Part shown: piece by piece, positions 6,240-13,419 of the stretch | Layout of the letters: each line of letters begins with the position of its first letter | How positions within the stretch are numbered: position 1 is the first letter of the stretch | Made by a program: the position numbers and the translations under genes | The notes under the pieces: generated by a model | The model's input: only the letters and a program-made list of their open reading frames with translations | Databases searched by the model: none | Told to the model about the DNA's origin: nothing | Assembly: GCA_026992375.1 (NCBI GenBank) | Contig: JALXAF010000338.1 | Location: 1-15,036, forward strand | Direction: 5' to 3' | Source of the DNA: Anaerolineae bacterium | Lineage (GTDB): Bacteria; Chloroflexota; Anaerolineae; J102 | Length of the DNA: 15,036 bases

Positions 6240-7721
6240 ATGTATTCACCATCATTGGACGACGTCCGTAAACTGGCCCCCAGAGGCAACCTCATCCCCG
6301 TCACGCGCGTCCTTCCCGCCGATTTGGAAACGCCCGTTTCGGTTTATCTCAAGCTGCGCCAGCCTGGCAAATCCTCCTTCCTGCTGGAATCCGTCGAGAA
6401 GGGAGAACAGTTCGGGCGCTATTCCTTCATCGGCGTGGACCCGCCCATAAGCCTGACCCTGCGCGGCAATCAGGTGACCGTGGGCGGCGCGGGCGGCGCC
6501 GTGCTGGAGCAAATCCAGCGTGATGATCCACTCACTGTTCTTTCTGAACGCCTGCATCAGCGTCGCCCCATCCCCTTGCCCGATCTGCCCGCTTTTACGG
6601 GCGGTGTGGTGGGCTACTGGGGCTATGACGTCGTTCGGCATTTCGAGCGCCTGCCCGCCACCGCAGAGGATGATCTCGATTTGCCCGACGCAGTCTTCCT
6701 CCTGGCCGACAACCTGGTCATCTTCGATCATGTCAAACATCGGCTCATCGTTTTGGCCAACGCCCGGCTGGATGGCGACATCACCGCCGCCTACGCGGAC
6801 GCGGTGGCGCGCATCGAGCATATCGTGGCCCAACTTGCCCAACCTCTCGATCCTCCAGCCCTGCCCGATGTTCGCAACGACGACCGCTGGGAATCGAACA
6901 AAAGTCAGGAAGTCTATGAGGCGATGGTGCGACGCGCCAAAGAGTACATCGTTGCAGGCGACATCTTTCAGGTGGTGCTCAGCCAGCGCCTGAGCAAACG
7001 CACCCAGGCCGATCCTTTTGCCATCTATCGCGCCTTGCGCATGACCAACCCCAGTCCCTACATGTTTTTTCTGGATTTACCGGGCGATCTGCGGCTCATT
7101 GGGGCCAGTCCCGAAATGCACGTCAGGCTGGAGGGCGGCGTGGCCCAGGTTCGCCCCATCGCCGGCACCCGTTGGCGAGGCGCGACGCCCGAAGAGGACG
7201 CGCGTCTGGCCGAGGAGTTGCTCGCCGACCCCAAGGAACGCGCCGAGCACATCATGCTGGTGGATCTGGCCCGCAACGATCTGGGCCGCGTGTGCCGCTA
7301 TGGCACGGTCAAAACCCCGGTTATGATGGCTGTGGAGCGTTACAGCCATGTCATGCACATCGTCAGCGATGTGGTGGGCGAGTTGAACGCGGGTCTGGAC
7401 GCGTTTGATCTGCTGCGGGCCACATTCCCGGCGGGCACGGTCAGCGGTGCGCCCAAGGTGCGGGCCATGGAGATCATCGAAGAGCTGGAGGGCGTGCGCC
7501 GCGGGCCCTACGCGGGCGCGGTGGGCTACATCGGCTATGATGGCGCCATGGACACCTGCATCACCATCCGCACCATCGTCATGCAAGATGATGTGTGTCA
7601 TGTGCAGGCTGGTGCGGGCATCGTGGCCGATAGCGATCCAACCTACGAGTACAACGAGACGCACAACAAGGCCCGGGCCCTGGCCGTCGCCGTCGAACGG
7701 GCCGAAAAGGGCTTGCTTTGA
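6240..7721 (+). CDS. trpE: Anthranilate synthase component I
   Basis: This 493-residue large subunit converts chorismate to anthranilate, with ammonia from the glutaminase subunit TrpG encoded downstream. An N-terminal domain carries the Trp feedback-site signature LLES (about 48-51) and NPSPYMFFL. The C-terminal chorismate-binding domain has PIAGTRWRG (~306), LVDLARNDLGR, GTVSGAPKVRAMEIIEELEG (~399) and ITIRT followed by the GAGIVADSDP block. Length is normal for the family. The frame stays open to an ATG at 6192, but that codon lies inside the terminator stem, so the ATG at 6240 is preferred; no clear Shine-Dalgarno precedes it. The Trp T-box leader directly upstream shows control by tRNA-Trp charging. 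An intact LLES motif suggests feedback inhibition is kept. Confidence 0.96.
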   Translation: MYSPSLDDVRKLAPRGNLIPVTRVLPADLETPVSVYLKLRQPGKSSFLLESVEKGEQFGRYSFIGVDPPISLTLRGNQVTVGGAGGAVLEQIQRDDPLTVLSERLHQRRPIPLPDLPAFTGGVVGYWGYDVVRHFERLPATAEDDLDLPDAVFLLADNLVIFDHVKHRLIVLANARLDGDITAAYADAVARIEHIVAQLAQPLDPPALPDVRNDDRWESNKSQEVYEAMVRRAKEYIVAGDIFQVVLSQRLSKRTQADPFAIYRALRMTNPSPYMFFLDLPGDLRLIGASPEMHVRLEGGVAQVRPIAGTRWRGATPEEDARLAEELLADPKERAEHIMLVDLARNDLGRVCRYGTVKTPVMMAVERYSHVMHIVSDVVGELNAGLDAFDLLRATFPAGTVSGAPKVRAMEIIEELEGVRRGPYAGAVGYIGYDGAMDTCITIRTIVMQDDVCHVQAGAGIVADSDPTYEYNETHNKARALAVAVERAEKGLL

Positions 7722-7788
7722 AAATAAGCGCTCCAGCATCCCTCCATCCGTGTTTCACTAAACAAAATCAAAAAACAGGAGATAAATG

Positions 7789-8859
7789 ATGACGACACAA
7801 AAACGCATTCTCACAGGCGACAGACCTACGGGCCGCTTGCATCTGGGCCATTACATCGGGTCTATCAAGGCCCGGGTGGCGCTGCAGCACGACTATGAGA
7901 CCTTCCTGCTCATCGCTGATCTACACATGCTGACCACGAAGAACAGCAAGCAGGATATCGAAAAAATCGACGAGAACGCCCGGCAGATGGTCATCGATTA
8001 TCTGGCCTGCGGCGTCGATCCGAATCTGGTCACCATCTATCTGCAATCGGCGGTGCACGAGACCTATGAGCTGAACACCCTGTTCCAAAATCTGGTGACC
8101 GTGCCCCGGCTGGAGCGTTTGCCCAGCCTCAAGGATATGGCCCGGGCCGCGCACAAGGAGGAGATGCCCTACGGCTTGTTGGGCTACCCCGTATTGCAGG
8201 CAGCGGACATCCTGCTGCCCCGGGCGAACCTGGTGCCGGTGGGCAAGGATAATCTGGCGCATGTGGAGATCACGCGCGAAATCGCCCGCCGCTTCAATCG
8301 CATGTATGGCGATGTTTTCCCCATTCCTGAAGCGATGGTGCCCGAAACCGGCACACTGGTGGGCACCGATGGTCAGGCCAAGATGAGCAAAAGCTTGAAC
8401 AACGCCATTCTGCTCAGCGATGACGCCAGGACCGTGCGCAAAAAGGTCTTCAGCATGTACACCGATCCCAACCGCATCCGCGCGGATATTCCGGGCCGGG
8501 TGGAGGGCAATCCCGTGTTCATCTACCACGACGTCTTCAATCCCAACAAAGCTGAGGTGGAAGACCTGAAGGCCCGCTATCGCACCGGCAACGTAGGCGA
8601 TGTCGAGGTCAAGGAGAAACTCACCATCGCCATCAACCAGTTCCTCGATCCCATCCGCGAACGTCGGGCGGCCATCGAGGCGGACGCGGGTTTCGTGGAC
8701 GAGGTTATCTTCCAAGGAACACTGCGCACCCGGGAAGTGGCCCGAGAGACCATCATGGCCGCCAAGAAGGCCATGGGCCTGACGGGCGTGTGGAATCGCA
8801 TCAGCCGCCGGGCGGAGCGCCGCCGCAAGCGTCTGGCCAAGCAACAGACTGCTCAGTAA
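7789..8859 (+). CDS. trpS: Tryptophan--tRNA ligase
   Basis: This class I aminoacyl-tRNA synthetase charges tRNA-Trp. It has the HIGH-type motif as HLGH (residues 18-21, in GRLHLGHYIGS) and KMSKS at 198-202. The start ILTGDRPTGRLHLGH resembles the GDRPTG subgroup of TrpRS, which in some bacteria is a second enzyme, rather than the more common form; this is a recollection of family patterns, not a tree. At 356 residues it is slightly longer than usual, with a basic C-terminal tail (RRAERRRKRLAK). Two ATGs overlap at 7786 and 7789; AGGAG at 7777-7781 gives spacing of 4 and 7 nt, favouring 7789. It lies 67 nt after trpE and is probably under the same T-box, so uncharged tRNA-Trp would raise its own synthetase. 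Confidence 0.96.
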   Translation: MTTQKRILTGDRPTGRLHLGHYIGSIKARVALQHDYETFLLIADLHMLTTKNSKQDIEKIDENARQMVIDYLACGVDPNLVTIYLQSAVHETYELNTLFQNLVTVPRLERLPSLKDMARAAHKEEMPYGLLGYPVLQAADILLPRANLVPVGKDNLAHVEITREIARRFNRMYGDVFPIPEAMVPETGTLVGTDGQAKMSKSLNNAILLSDDARTVRKKVFSMYTDPNRIRADIPGRVEGNPVFIYHDVFNPNKAEVEDLKARYRTGNVGDVEVKEKLTIAINQFLDPIRERRAAIEADAGFVDEVIFQGTLRTREVARETIMAAKKAMGLTGVWNRISRRAERRRKRLAKQQTAQ

Positions 8860-8860
8860 A

Positions 8861-8884
8861 ACACGGATAAGAAAAAACACGGAT
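8861..8884 (+). repeat. Left terminal inverted repeat of the GxxExxY cassette
   Basis: This 24-bp sequence is built of two ACACGGAT units separated by AAGAAAAA. It begins one base after the trpS stop codon. Its reverse complement recurs at 9699-9722 with 23 of 24 matches. Confidence 0.9.
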
Positions 8885-8895
8885 GGAAAGAAGAA

Positions 8896-9693
8896 ATGCC
8901 ATTGCTGTACGAAGAAGAAACGTATCGCCTTCGTCGGATCATCTTTCAGGTTCGGAATGAGTTGGGGCCTGGTTGGCTGGAGCAGATATATCATCAAGCA
9001 TTGTATCGGGCCTTGAAAGACGAAAATGTTCCTGCACTTTCTAAGCCACGTCGTATGCTTCGCCATCACCAGACCGATATTCATCTATTTGAACCCGATC
9101 TTATCGTCTGGGACAAAATTATCCTTGAACTCAAGGTGTTGTCCAACGGTCGTGGTTTCACTGGTGAACATTTTGCCCAGATCATCCATTACCTCAAGTT
9201 CTTTCAAAAACGATTAGGATTGTTGATCGATTTCGCCCCGGATAAGGTCCGCATCAAACGCGTCATCTGGCAGCCCCGACCTTTCATCGTCAATGACAAT
9301 AGCTTTGATCTGCCCGGTTATCTGTCCACAACGGTCAAATCCGCGATCCAAACCATTCGTCAGACAGCCGAATCCATTGGCCAACAATTCGGGTTGGGTT
9401 ACTCTGACGTAATCTATCGTGAATTGATGAAAGTCGAGTTGTCGCGTCGAGGATTGCATTTTCGGAACAATATCGAGGCTCCAGCCATTTGGAAGGATAC
9501 GGTGATTGCCTATCAGAGAACGCCATTCTTCATCTTGGATGAACAAATTTTGTTACACACGATCGCTCTGTCCAATAGTCCTTCCTCCTATGAGCTGGCG
9601 AGATTGCGTCGGGCATTGCAAAACTTGGCTCTTCCCATTGGCGTTTTGGTTAATTTCAGTTATCGTCAGCTCCAACTCTTCACCATCCTTTAA
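8896..9693 (+). CDS. GxxExxY protein with two tandem domains (PD-(D/E)XK nuclease-like)
   Basis: This 265-residue protein is of the GxxExxY family, whose role is unknown. The first domain (about 6-126) has the name-giving motif G26-W-L-E29-Q-I-Y32 and a PD-(D/E)XK-like active-site pattern: D68 in EPDLIV, then E78-L-K80, then Q95. The second domain (about 145-265) repeats the fold with GYSDVIY (168-174) and a gap-free match of residues 209-227 to 66-84, but D68, E78 and K80 are replaced by F211, H221 and I223. The second copy is thus probably catalytically dead. Family members are usually one domain of about 125-135 residues, so this is a fusion or duplication. A GGAAAGAAG stretch before the ATG is a weak ribosome site. 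It is framed by inverted repeats within the trp operon, and nothing suggests a role in tryptophan metabolism. Confidence 0.85.
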   Translation: MPLLYEEETYRLRRIIFQVRNELGPGWLEQIYHQALYRALKDENVPALSKPRRMLRHHQTDIHLFEPDLIVWDKIILELKVLSNGRGFTGEHFAQIIHYLKFFQKRLGLLIDFAPDKVRIKRVIWQPRPFIVNDNSFDLPGYLSTTVKSAIQTIRQTAESIGQQFGLGYSDVIYRELMKVELSRRGLHFRNNIEAPAIWKDTVIAYQRTPFFILDEQILLHTIALSNSPSSYELARLRRALQNLALPIGVLVNFSYRQLQLFTIL

Positions 9694-9698
9694 CCATC

Positions 9699-9722
9699 AT
9701 CCGCGTTTTTTCTTATCCGTGT
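9699..9722 (-). repeat. Right terminal inverted repeat of the GxxExxY cassette
   Basis: The reverse complement matches the left repeat at 23 of 24 positions; the only change turns one ACACGGAT unit into ACGCGGAT. It begins 5 nt after the stop codon of the enclosed gene and lies 24 nt before the trpG start. Confidence 0.9.
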
Positions 9723-9746
9723 AATTTGTGAGAGGTTTTTCGGAAT

Positions 9747-10313
9747 ATGATTGCAGTGATCGATAACTACGATTCTTTCACTTACAACCTGGTGCAATAT
9801 CTGGGTGAATTGGGCGCGGATGTGCGGGTGTGGCGCAATGACGCCATCACCGTTGAGGAATTGCGCGCACTGCGCCCCAGCCACATCCTCATCTCGCCCG
9901 GCCCCGGAACGCCCGATGACGCGGGCGTCTCCAACGACGTCATCCGCGGTTTCCATGATCAAATTCCCATCCTGGGCGTATGTCTCGGGCATCAGTGCAT
10001 GGGCAGCGTTTTCGAGGGCGAGGTCGGTCCGGCGCCGCGGTTGATGCACGGCAAGGTCAGTCCCGTTTATCACACGGGCGATGATCTCTTCGCCAATATC
10101 CCCACGCCTTTCCAGGCAACCCGCTACCATTCGCTCATCGTCTATGAGCCGCTACCGCCCGATTTCGTGCTCACCGCCTTCACCGCCGAAGGCGAGGTGA
10201 TGGCCATGCGCCACAAGACCGCGCCCACCTACGGCGTTCAGTTTCATCCCGAAAGCATTTTGACCGAGGGCGGCAAGACGTTGCTGAGGAATTTTTTGCG
10301 AATGAAGCGCTAA
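9747..10313 (+). CDS. trpG: Anthranilate synthase component II (glutamine amidotransferase)
   Basis: This 188-residue class I glutamine amidotransferase supplies ammonia to TrpE. The catalytic triad is visible: Cys79 in GVCLGHQ, His167 and Glu169 in QFHPES. MIAVIDNYDSFTYNLVQYL and ILISPGPGTPDDAG are standard for TrpG/PabA. It could also serve para-aminobenzoate synthesis, since such subunits are often shared. The ribosome site is weak (GAGAGG about 11 nt upstream). The inverted-repeat cassette separates it from trpS, so its expression depends on read-through of that unit or on a promoter not seen here. The stop is 9 nt from the end of the convergent epimerase gene. Confidence 0.96.
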   Translation: MIAVIDNYDSFTYNLVQYLGELGADVRVWRNDAITVEELRALRPSHILISPGPGTPDDAGVSNDVIRGFHDQIPILGVCLGHQCMGSVFEGEVGPAPRLMHGKVSPVYHTGDDLFANIPTPFQATRYHSLIVYEPLPPDFVLTAFTAEGEVMAMRHKTAPTYGVQFHPESILTEGGKTLLRNFLRMKR

Positions 10314-10322
10314 CCGAGCGCG

Positions 10323-11267
10323 TCATCCGTAGAGCTTTTTGATCCAGGCGTATTCCGCCCGCAGCCCCTCTTCCAGCGATATCTGCGGGCGATAATCCAG
10401 AACTTGCTGCGAGCGGGTGATGTCGGCCCAGGTGTGCCGCACATCGCCCGCCTGCCGCCCCAGCCGCTGGATGGTCACCGGTTTGCCCACCACGTCCGTC
10501 AACATCTCCAATAAATCCAGCAAGATAATGCGGCTGCCGCCGCCCAGGTTGAAGACGCCGCCCACCGCGTCCGGGGCCTCGGCCGCGGCCAGGGTTCCCG
10601 CCACGATGTCGGAGACATAGGTGAAATCCCGGGTTTGCTGGCCGTTGCCATAGAGCGGGATGGGTTCCTCGCGCAGTGCAGCTTTCAGAAATTTGTGGAA
10701 AGCCATATCCGGGCGTTGCCGCGGGCCATACACGGTGAAAAAGCGCACCACCACGGTGGGAACGCCGAAATCCAGATGATAGCTGCGGCACAGATGCTCG
10801 GCCGCCAGCTTGGTGATGGCGTAGGGGCTGCGGGGCTGCGGACAGACATCCTCATGCCAGGGCATAGCGGGCGAATCGCCATAGACCGAGGAGGAGCCCG
10901 CGAAGACAAAACGCTTCAGTCCGGCGTCTGCGCTGGCGTGCAGCAGCCGCTCGGTGGCCAAAATGTTGTTGCGGGTGTAGCCCGCGAACTTCTCGCCCCA
11001 ACTATCGCGCACGCCCGGTTGTCCGGCGATGTGAAAAACCACATCCACATCCCCCAGCAATGGATGCAGATCGTCCCGGGCCAGATCGATCTCCGCGAAC
11101 CGGAAGCGGGGATGCGTCAGCAACCCGGCCAGATTCTGCCGTTTGAGCGCCAGATCGTAAAAAGGGACGAAGCTATCGATGCCGAGAACGTCATCGCCTC
11201 GGGCCAGCAGCGCTTCGCTCAGGTGCGAACCCACAAAGCCCGCACAGCCGGTTACCAGACATTTCAT
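10323..11267 (-). CDS. NAD-dependent nucleotide-sugar epimerase/dehydratase (extended SDR)
   Basis: This 314-residue extended short-chain dehydrogenase/reductase acts on nucleotide sugars. It has the Rossmann motif TGCAGFVGSH (G7, G10, G13), an Asp at position 31 after the second strand (favouring NAD over NADP), SSSVYGDS (125-132) and the catalytic Y149-x-x-x-K153 in YAITK. The RFFTVYGPRQRPDM and YGNGQQTRDFTYVSDI blocks are those of the UDP-glucose 4-epimerase / UDP-glucuronate epimerase group. The exact substrate cannot be fixed. The start has AGGA about 7 nt before the ATG. It lies 35 nt downstream of rex on the same strand and is probably co-transcribed. It converges on trpG. Confidence 0.92.
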   Translation of the reverse strand: MKCLVTGCAGFVGSHLSEALLARGDDVLGIDSFVPFYDLALKRQNLAGLLTHPRFRFAEIDLARDDLHPLLGDVDVVFHIAGQPGVRDSWGEKFAGYTRNNILATERLLHASADAGLKRFVFAGSSSVYGDSPAMPWHEDVCPQPRSPYAITKLAAEHLCRSYHLDFGVPTVVVRFFTVYGPRQRPDMAFHKFLKAALREEPIPLYGNGQQTRDFTYVSDIVAGTLAAAEAPDAVGGVFNLGGGSRIILLDLLEMLTDVVGKPVTIQRLGRQAGDVRHTWADITRSQQVLDYRPQISLEEGLRAEYAWIKKLYG

Positions 11268-11302
11268 GCCGCCATCCTACCACAAAAGCGCGTCAGCCCC
11301 AA

Positions 11303-11941
11303 TCACGCGGCGTCGCCGCCGTTGCCCACGTAATAGGCCATGTGCTGCAAGCGGGCCACAGGATCGATGTATTGCACCTTGACCTCGGGCGGGACCTTGA
11401 GGATGACCGGAGCGTAGCAGAGAATGCCGCGCACGCCCGCAGCCACCAGCCGATCGGCCACGGTCTGAGCTGCGTGTGCGGGCACGGCCAGGATCGCGAT
11501 CTTCACATCCTGTTCCTGGATGACTTTCTCCAGCCTCGCCACATCCTGCACTTCGTGCTGTCCGATGGTTGCGCCCACTTTGGTCGCGTCGTTATCGAAG
11601 ATGGCCGCGATATCGAAGCCGCTGGTCGTGAAGCCGCGATAATTCGCCAGCGCGTGCCCCAAATCGCCCGCTCCCACCAGCACCACGGGCCAGGTCTGTT
11701 CGAGATGAAGAATGCGCCGCAGTTGATCCCGGAGATACATGACGTCATATCCGGCTCCATATTTGCCAAAGCCTCCGAAATAAGACAGATCCTTGCGAAT
11801 CTGTGCTGCGCTAATTCCCAGCCGATCGCCTAATTCCTGCGAATTCGTTGTGCTGCGTCCCTCCGCCACAAGTTGATTCAGCATCCGCAGATACAGCGGC
11901 AATCGTCCGACCACGATGTCGGGAGCTTTACGTTTGGTCAT
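11303..11941 (-). CDS. rex: Redox-sensing transcriptional repressor Rex
   Basis: This 212-residue NADH-responsive repressor typically controls fermentation and anaerobic energy genes. The N-terminal winged helix (about 1-75) carries the Rex signature RLPLYLRML...SQELGDRLGISAAQIRKDLSYFG..GKYGAGY. The C-terminal Rossmann domain starts with VVLVGAGDLGHAL (GxGxxG at 90-95) and ends with a domain-swapped helix around VARLQHMAYYV. Length is normal. GGAG lies 10 nt before the ATG. An imperfect palindrome upstream on the minus strand (TTGTAACTATTGGCAA) is too degenerate to call an operator. The genome fragment also encodes pyruvate:ferredoxin oxidoreductase, a common Rex target, about 2 kb away. Confidence 0.97.
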   Translation of the reverse strand: MTKRKAPDIVVGRLPLYLRMLNQLVAEGRSTTNSQELGDRLGISAAQIRKDLSYFGGFGKYGAGYDVMYLRDQLRRILHLEQTWPVVLVGAGDLGHALANYRGFTTSGFDIAAIFDNDATKVGATIGQHEVQDVARLEKVIQEQDVKIAILAVPAHAAQTVADRLVAAGVRGILCYAPVILKVPPEVKVQYIDPVARLQHMAYYVGNGGDAA

Positions 11942-12085
11942 GAGAAAATTACTCCGATATTGTCAATTTGCCAATAGTTACAAGACCTCGTCTATCAGCT
12001 TATCATAAAATCGGTATTTGGGACAACAGACCCGATGGATAGTCGGTATTCACCCGCGAACTGCAAACAGCCAGCGCTCGCCCGG

Positions 12086-12451
12086 CTAACGGGACGATTC
12101 ACGCTCCTCCGGAGTCAGGAGGAGAAGGCGGTAGCCGTCCGGATCGGTGAGCTCAATGTATCGGGCCCAGCCCTCGTCTGTCGGAGACGCGACGTCGTTC
12201 CCTTGCTCCAGCAGATGTTGGTAAAGCAGAGCGATATCTTCCACGGCAATGGCAAGGTACATGTTTCCCGGCGTTGGCTTGCCGGGAGCGAGATAGAGGA
12301 ACGCATCGTTCAAGTCCACTGTGATGAATGCGTCATCGCTTTCCTGCACTGAGAATCCCAGCGTTTCGCCATAAAAATGTCGGGAGGTCGCCAAATCAGA
12401 AACCTCGAGCCAGACGAATTGGAGGGTCGGTTTTAGATCGATGATGTTCAT
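12086..12451 (-). CDS. VOC-family (glyoxalase/bleomycin-resistance-like) protein
   Basis: This 121-residue protein has the vicinal-oxygen-chelate fold pattern of two beta-alpha-beta-beta-beta units: LQFVWLEVSDLATSRHFYGETLGF (10-33) and, later, MYLAIAVEDIALLYQHLLEQG (64-84) with RYIELTDPDGYRLLLL (97-112). Possible metal ligands are Glu16 and Glu100; the enzyme activity is not identifiable, and both dioxygenase/lyase and antibiotic-binding roles occur in the family. An upstream TTG in frame at 12472 exists, but the ATG at 12451 fits the family start and has AAGGA upstream. It stands alone on the minus strand, upstream of rex by 144 nt. Confidence 0.85.
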   Translation of the reverse strand: MNIIDLKPTLQFVWLEVSDLATSRHFYGETLGFSVQESDDAFITVDLNDAFLYLAPGKPTPGNMYLAIAVEDIALLYQHLLEQGNDVASPTDEGWARYIELTDPDGYRLLLLTPEERESSR

Positions 12452-12676
12452 ATAACTGTTTTTCCTTGCCAATTGATGAAAAATATGCCATAATTCTTTG
12501 TTAGAGCCATCAAATCATGGTGAATAAATTCTACAACAGGGCTTGTAGAAATCATAGCTCTGAAAGGCATTCGCATGTAACGTTCCCACATTGCGATCGC
12601 ATCTAATAAATCGCCAGCGACTTTACGCCGCTGGTTTGTTTTGTAATCATCCTGGCACACGAGAAAGGTGATCGTT

Positions 12677-12976
12677 ATGACCGTTCAAACCATCCCCGTC
12701 AAAGAGAAGAAACCCGCAGAAAAGAAAAAGAAAAAACAACCGAAAGTCCTGATTTTTACGACGCCCACCTGCAGTTGGTGTAAGCGGGCGATGAAGTACT
12801 TCCGCGCCCATAACATCAAATTCAAGCAGATCGACGTCTCGAAGGACCCGGCGGCCGCCCGCGACATGCAGAAGATGAGCGGCCAGATGGGCGTGCCCGT
12901 TATCAAGATCGGCAAAGACGTCATCGTTGGTTTCGATAAGCCCAAAATCGACAAACTACTCGATATTCGTGGCTAG
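12677..12976 (+). CDS. Glutaredoxin/thioredoxin-fold disulfide reductase
   Basis: This 99-residue thioredoxin-fold protein of the small glutaredoxin/NrdH type has the redox motif C32-S-W-C35 and the cis-proline segment MGVPVIKIG, then VIVGFDKPKIDKLL. An unusual Lys-rich N-terminal extension (KEKKPAEKKKKKQ, residues 9-21) precedes the first strand. The frame is open from a GTG at 12668, but GAAAGG (12663-12668) sits 8 nt before the ATG at 12677, which decides the start. It probably reduces protein disulfides; whether it uses glutathione or thioredoxin reductase cannot be told. The next gene is groES, so a stress or protein-quality setting is possible. Confidence 0.9.
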   Translation: MTVQTIPVKEKKPAEKKKKKQPKVLIFTTPTCSWCKRAMKYFRAHNIKFKQIDVSKDPAAARDMQKMSGQMGVPVIKIGKDVIVGFDKPKIDKLLDIRG

Positions 12977-12985
12977 CACCCCCCT

Positions 12986-13020
12986 CAGTTCCGCCAGCAT
13001 TTTGCTGTGTGGACTGTTTC
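12986..13020 (+). terminator. Possible terminator after the glutaredoxin-like gene
   Basis: An imperfect hairpin (outer pairs CAGTTC with GGACTG, a 3x3 internal loop, then CAGC with GCTG around ATTTT) is followed by TTTCTC. It starts 10 nt after the stop. The T-run is poor, so this is only a candidate. Confidence 0.35.
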
Positions 13021-13078
13021 TCTGATATGTCTATTCAACATTTCACCATAATTCTCAAAACACAACGGAGTGATGATC

Positions 13079-13357
13079 ATGAAAATTGAACCTCTTGGCG
13101 AACGCGTATTGATCAAGATCCTCAAGCAGGCTTCTCAGACCGAGAGCGGCATTTATCTGCCCGAAACCGCCAAAGAAAAGCCTCAGGAAGGCGAAGTCGT
13201 GGCTCTGGGGCCTGAGATCGACGAGGACGATGTGCCTCTGGAGATCGGTGACATCGTGCTGTATCCCAAGTACACTGGCACCGAGATCAAGATCGACGGC
13301 GAAGAGCATTTGATCATGGACGCCAGCGACATCCTGGCCAAGATCCACAGGGCCTAA
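13079..13357 (+). CDS. groES: Co-chaperonin GroES
   Basis: This 92-residue co-chaperonin forms the heptameric lid of GroEL. It has IEPLGERVLIKILKQ at the start, the mobile-loop segment ASQTESGIYLPETAKEKPQEG (about 15-35), EGEVVALGPE, a KYTGTEI segment and the closing ILAKI. Length is normal for the family. The frame is open from a GTG at 13070 and an ATG at 13073, but CGGAG at 13066-13070 is 8 nt from the ATG at 13079, which also starts at the family N-terminus. No groEL follows; a strong terminator comes instead, so the chaperonin is encoded elsewhere. No CIRCE element is seen upstream. Confidence 0.95.
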   Translation: MKIEPLGERVLIKILKQASQTESGIYLPETAKEKPQEGEVVALGPEIDEDDVPLEIGDIVLYPKYTGTEIKIDGEEHLIMDASDILAKIHRA

Positions 13358-13385
13358 GCCTCACTTTGATTGCAAAACCTGATGA

Positions 13386-13419
13386 AACGCCCGCGTTATA
13401 TGACGTGGGCGTTTTTTTT
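13386..13419 (+). terminator. Strong intrinsic terminator after groES
   Basis: A 10-bp GC-rich stem (AACGCCCGCG 13386-13395 with CGTGGGCGTT 13404-13413, one G-T pair) around an 8-nt loop is followed by a run of T up to 13419. Confidence 0.92.

Larger units (their letters stand above)
8861..9722 (+). mobile_element. Candidate non-IS mobile cassette carrying a GxxExxY gene
   Basis: An 862-bp unit is delimited by a 24-bp inverted repeat (8861-8884 and 9699-9722, one mismatch). The single ORF fills nearly all the space between the repeats: 11 nt separate the left repeat from the ATG, and 5 nt the stop from the right repeat. The unit sits between trpS and trpG, genes of one pathway, and its sequence looks less GC-rich than its neighbours. 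No transposase-type ORF is present and no clear target duplication is visible (flanks AGTAAA on the left, AATTTG on the right). The structure is seen; mobility is inferred. Confidence 0.6.

Noticed and set aside
7921..9084. Long minus-strand open frame (387 codons) opposite trpS
   Set aside because: It lies antisense to a clear trpS with catalytic motifs and its protein shows no family pattern, only the His/Asp/Gly/Gln-rich make-up of an antisense frame in GC-rich DNA.
11942..12000. Possible Rex operator before rex
   Set aside because: TTGTAACTATTGGCAA is only partly palindromic and does not match the usual TTGTGA...TCACAA or TTGTTAA...TTAACAA forms well enough.
12448..12660. Minus-strand 70-codon frame upstream of the VOC gene
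   Set aside because: No recognised motif and no convincing ribosome site was identified, and it overlaps the VOC start. It could be a small real gene, but nothing in the sequence supports it. A hairpin at 12614-12634 followed by TTTGTTTT is nearby, but no plus-strand gene precedes it.
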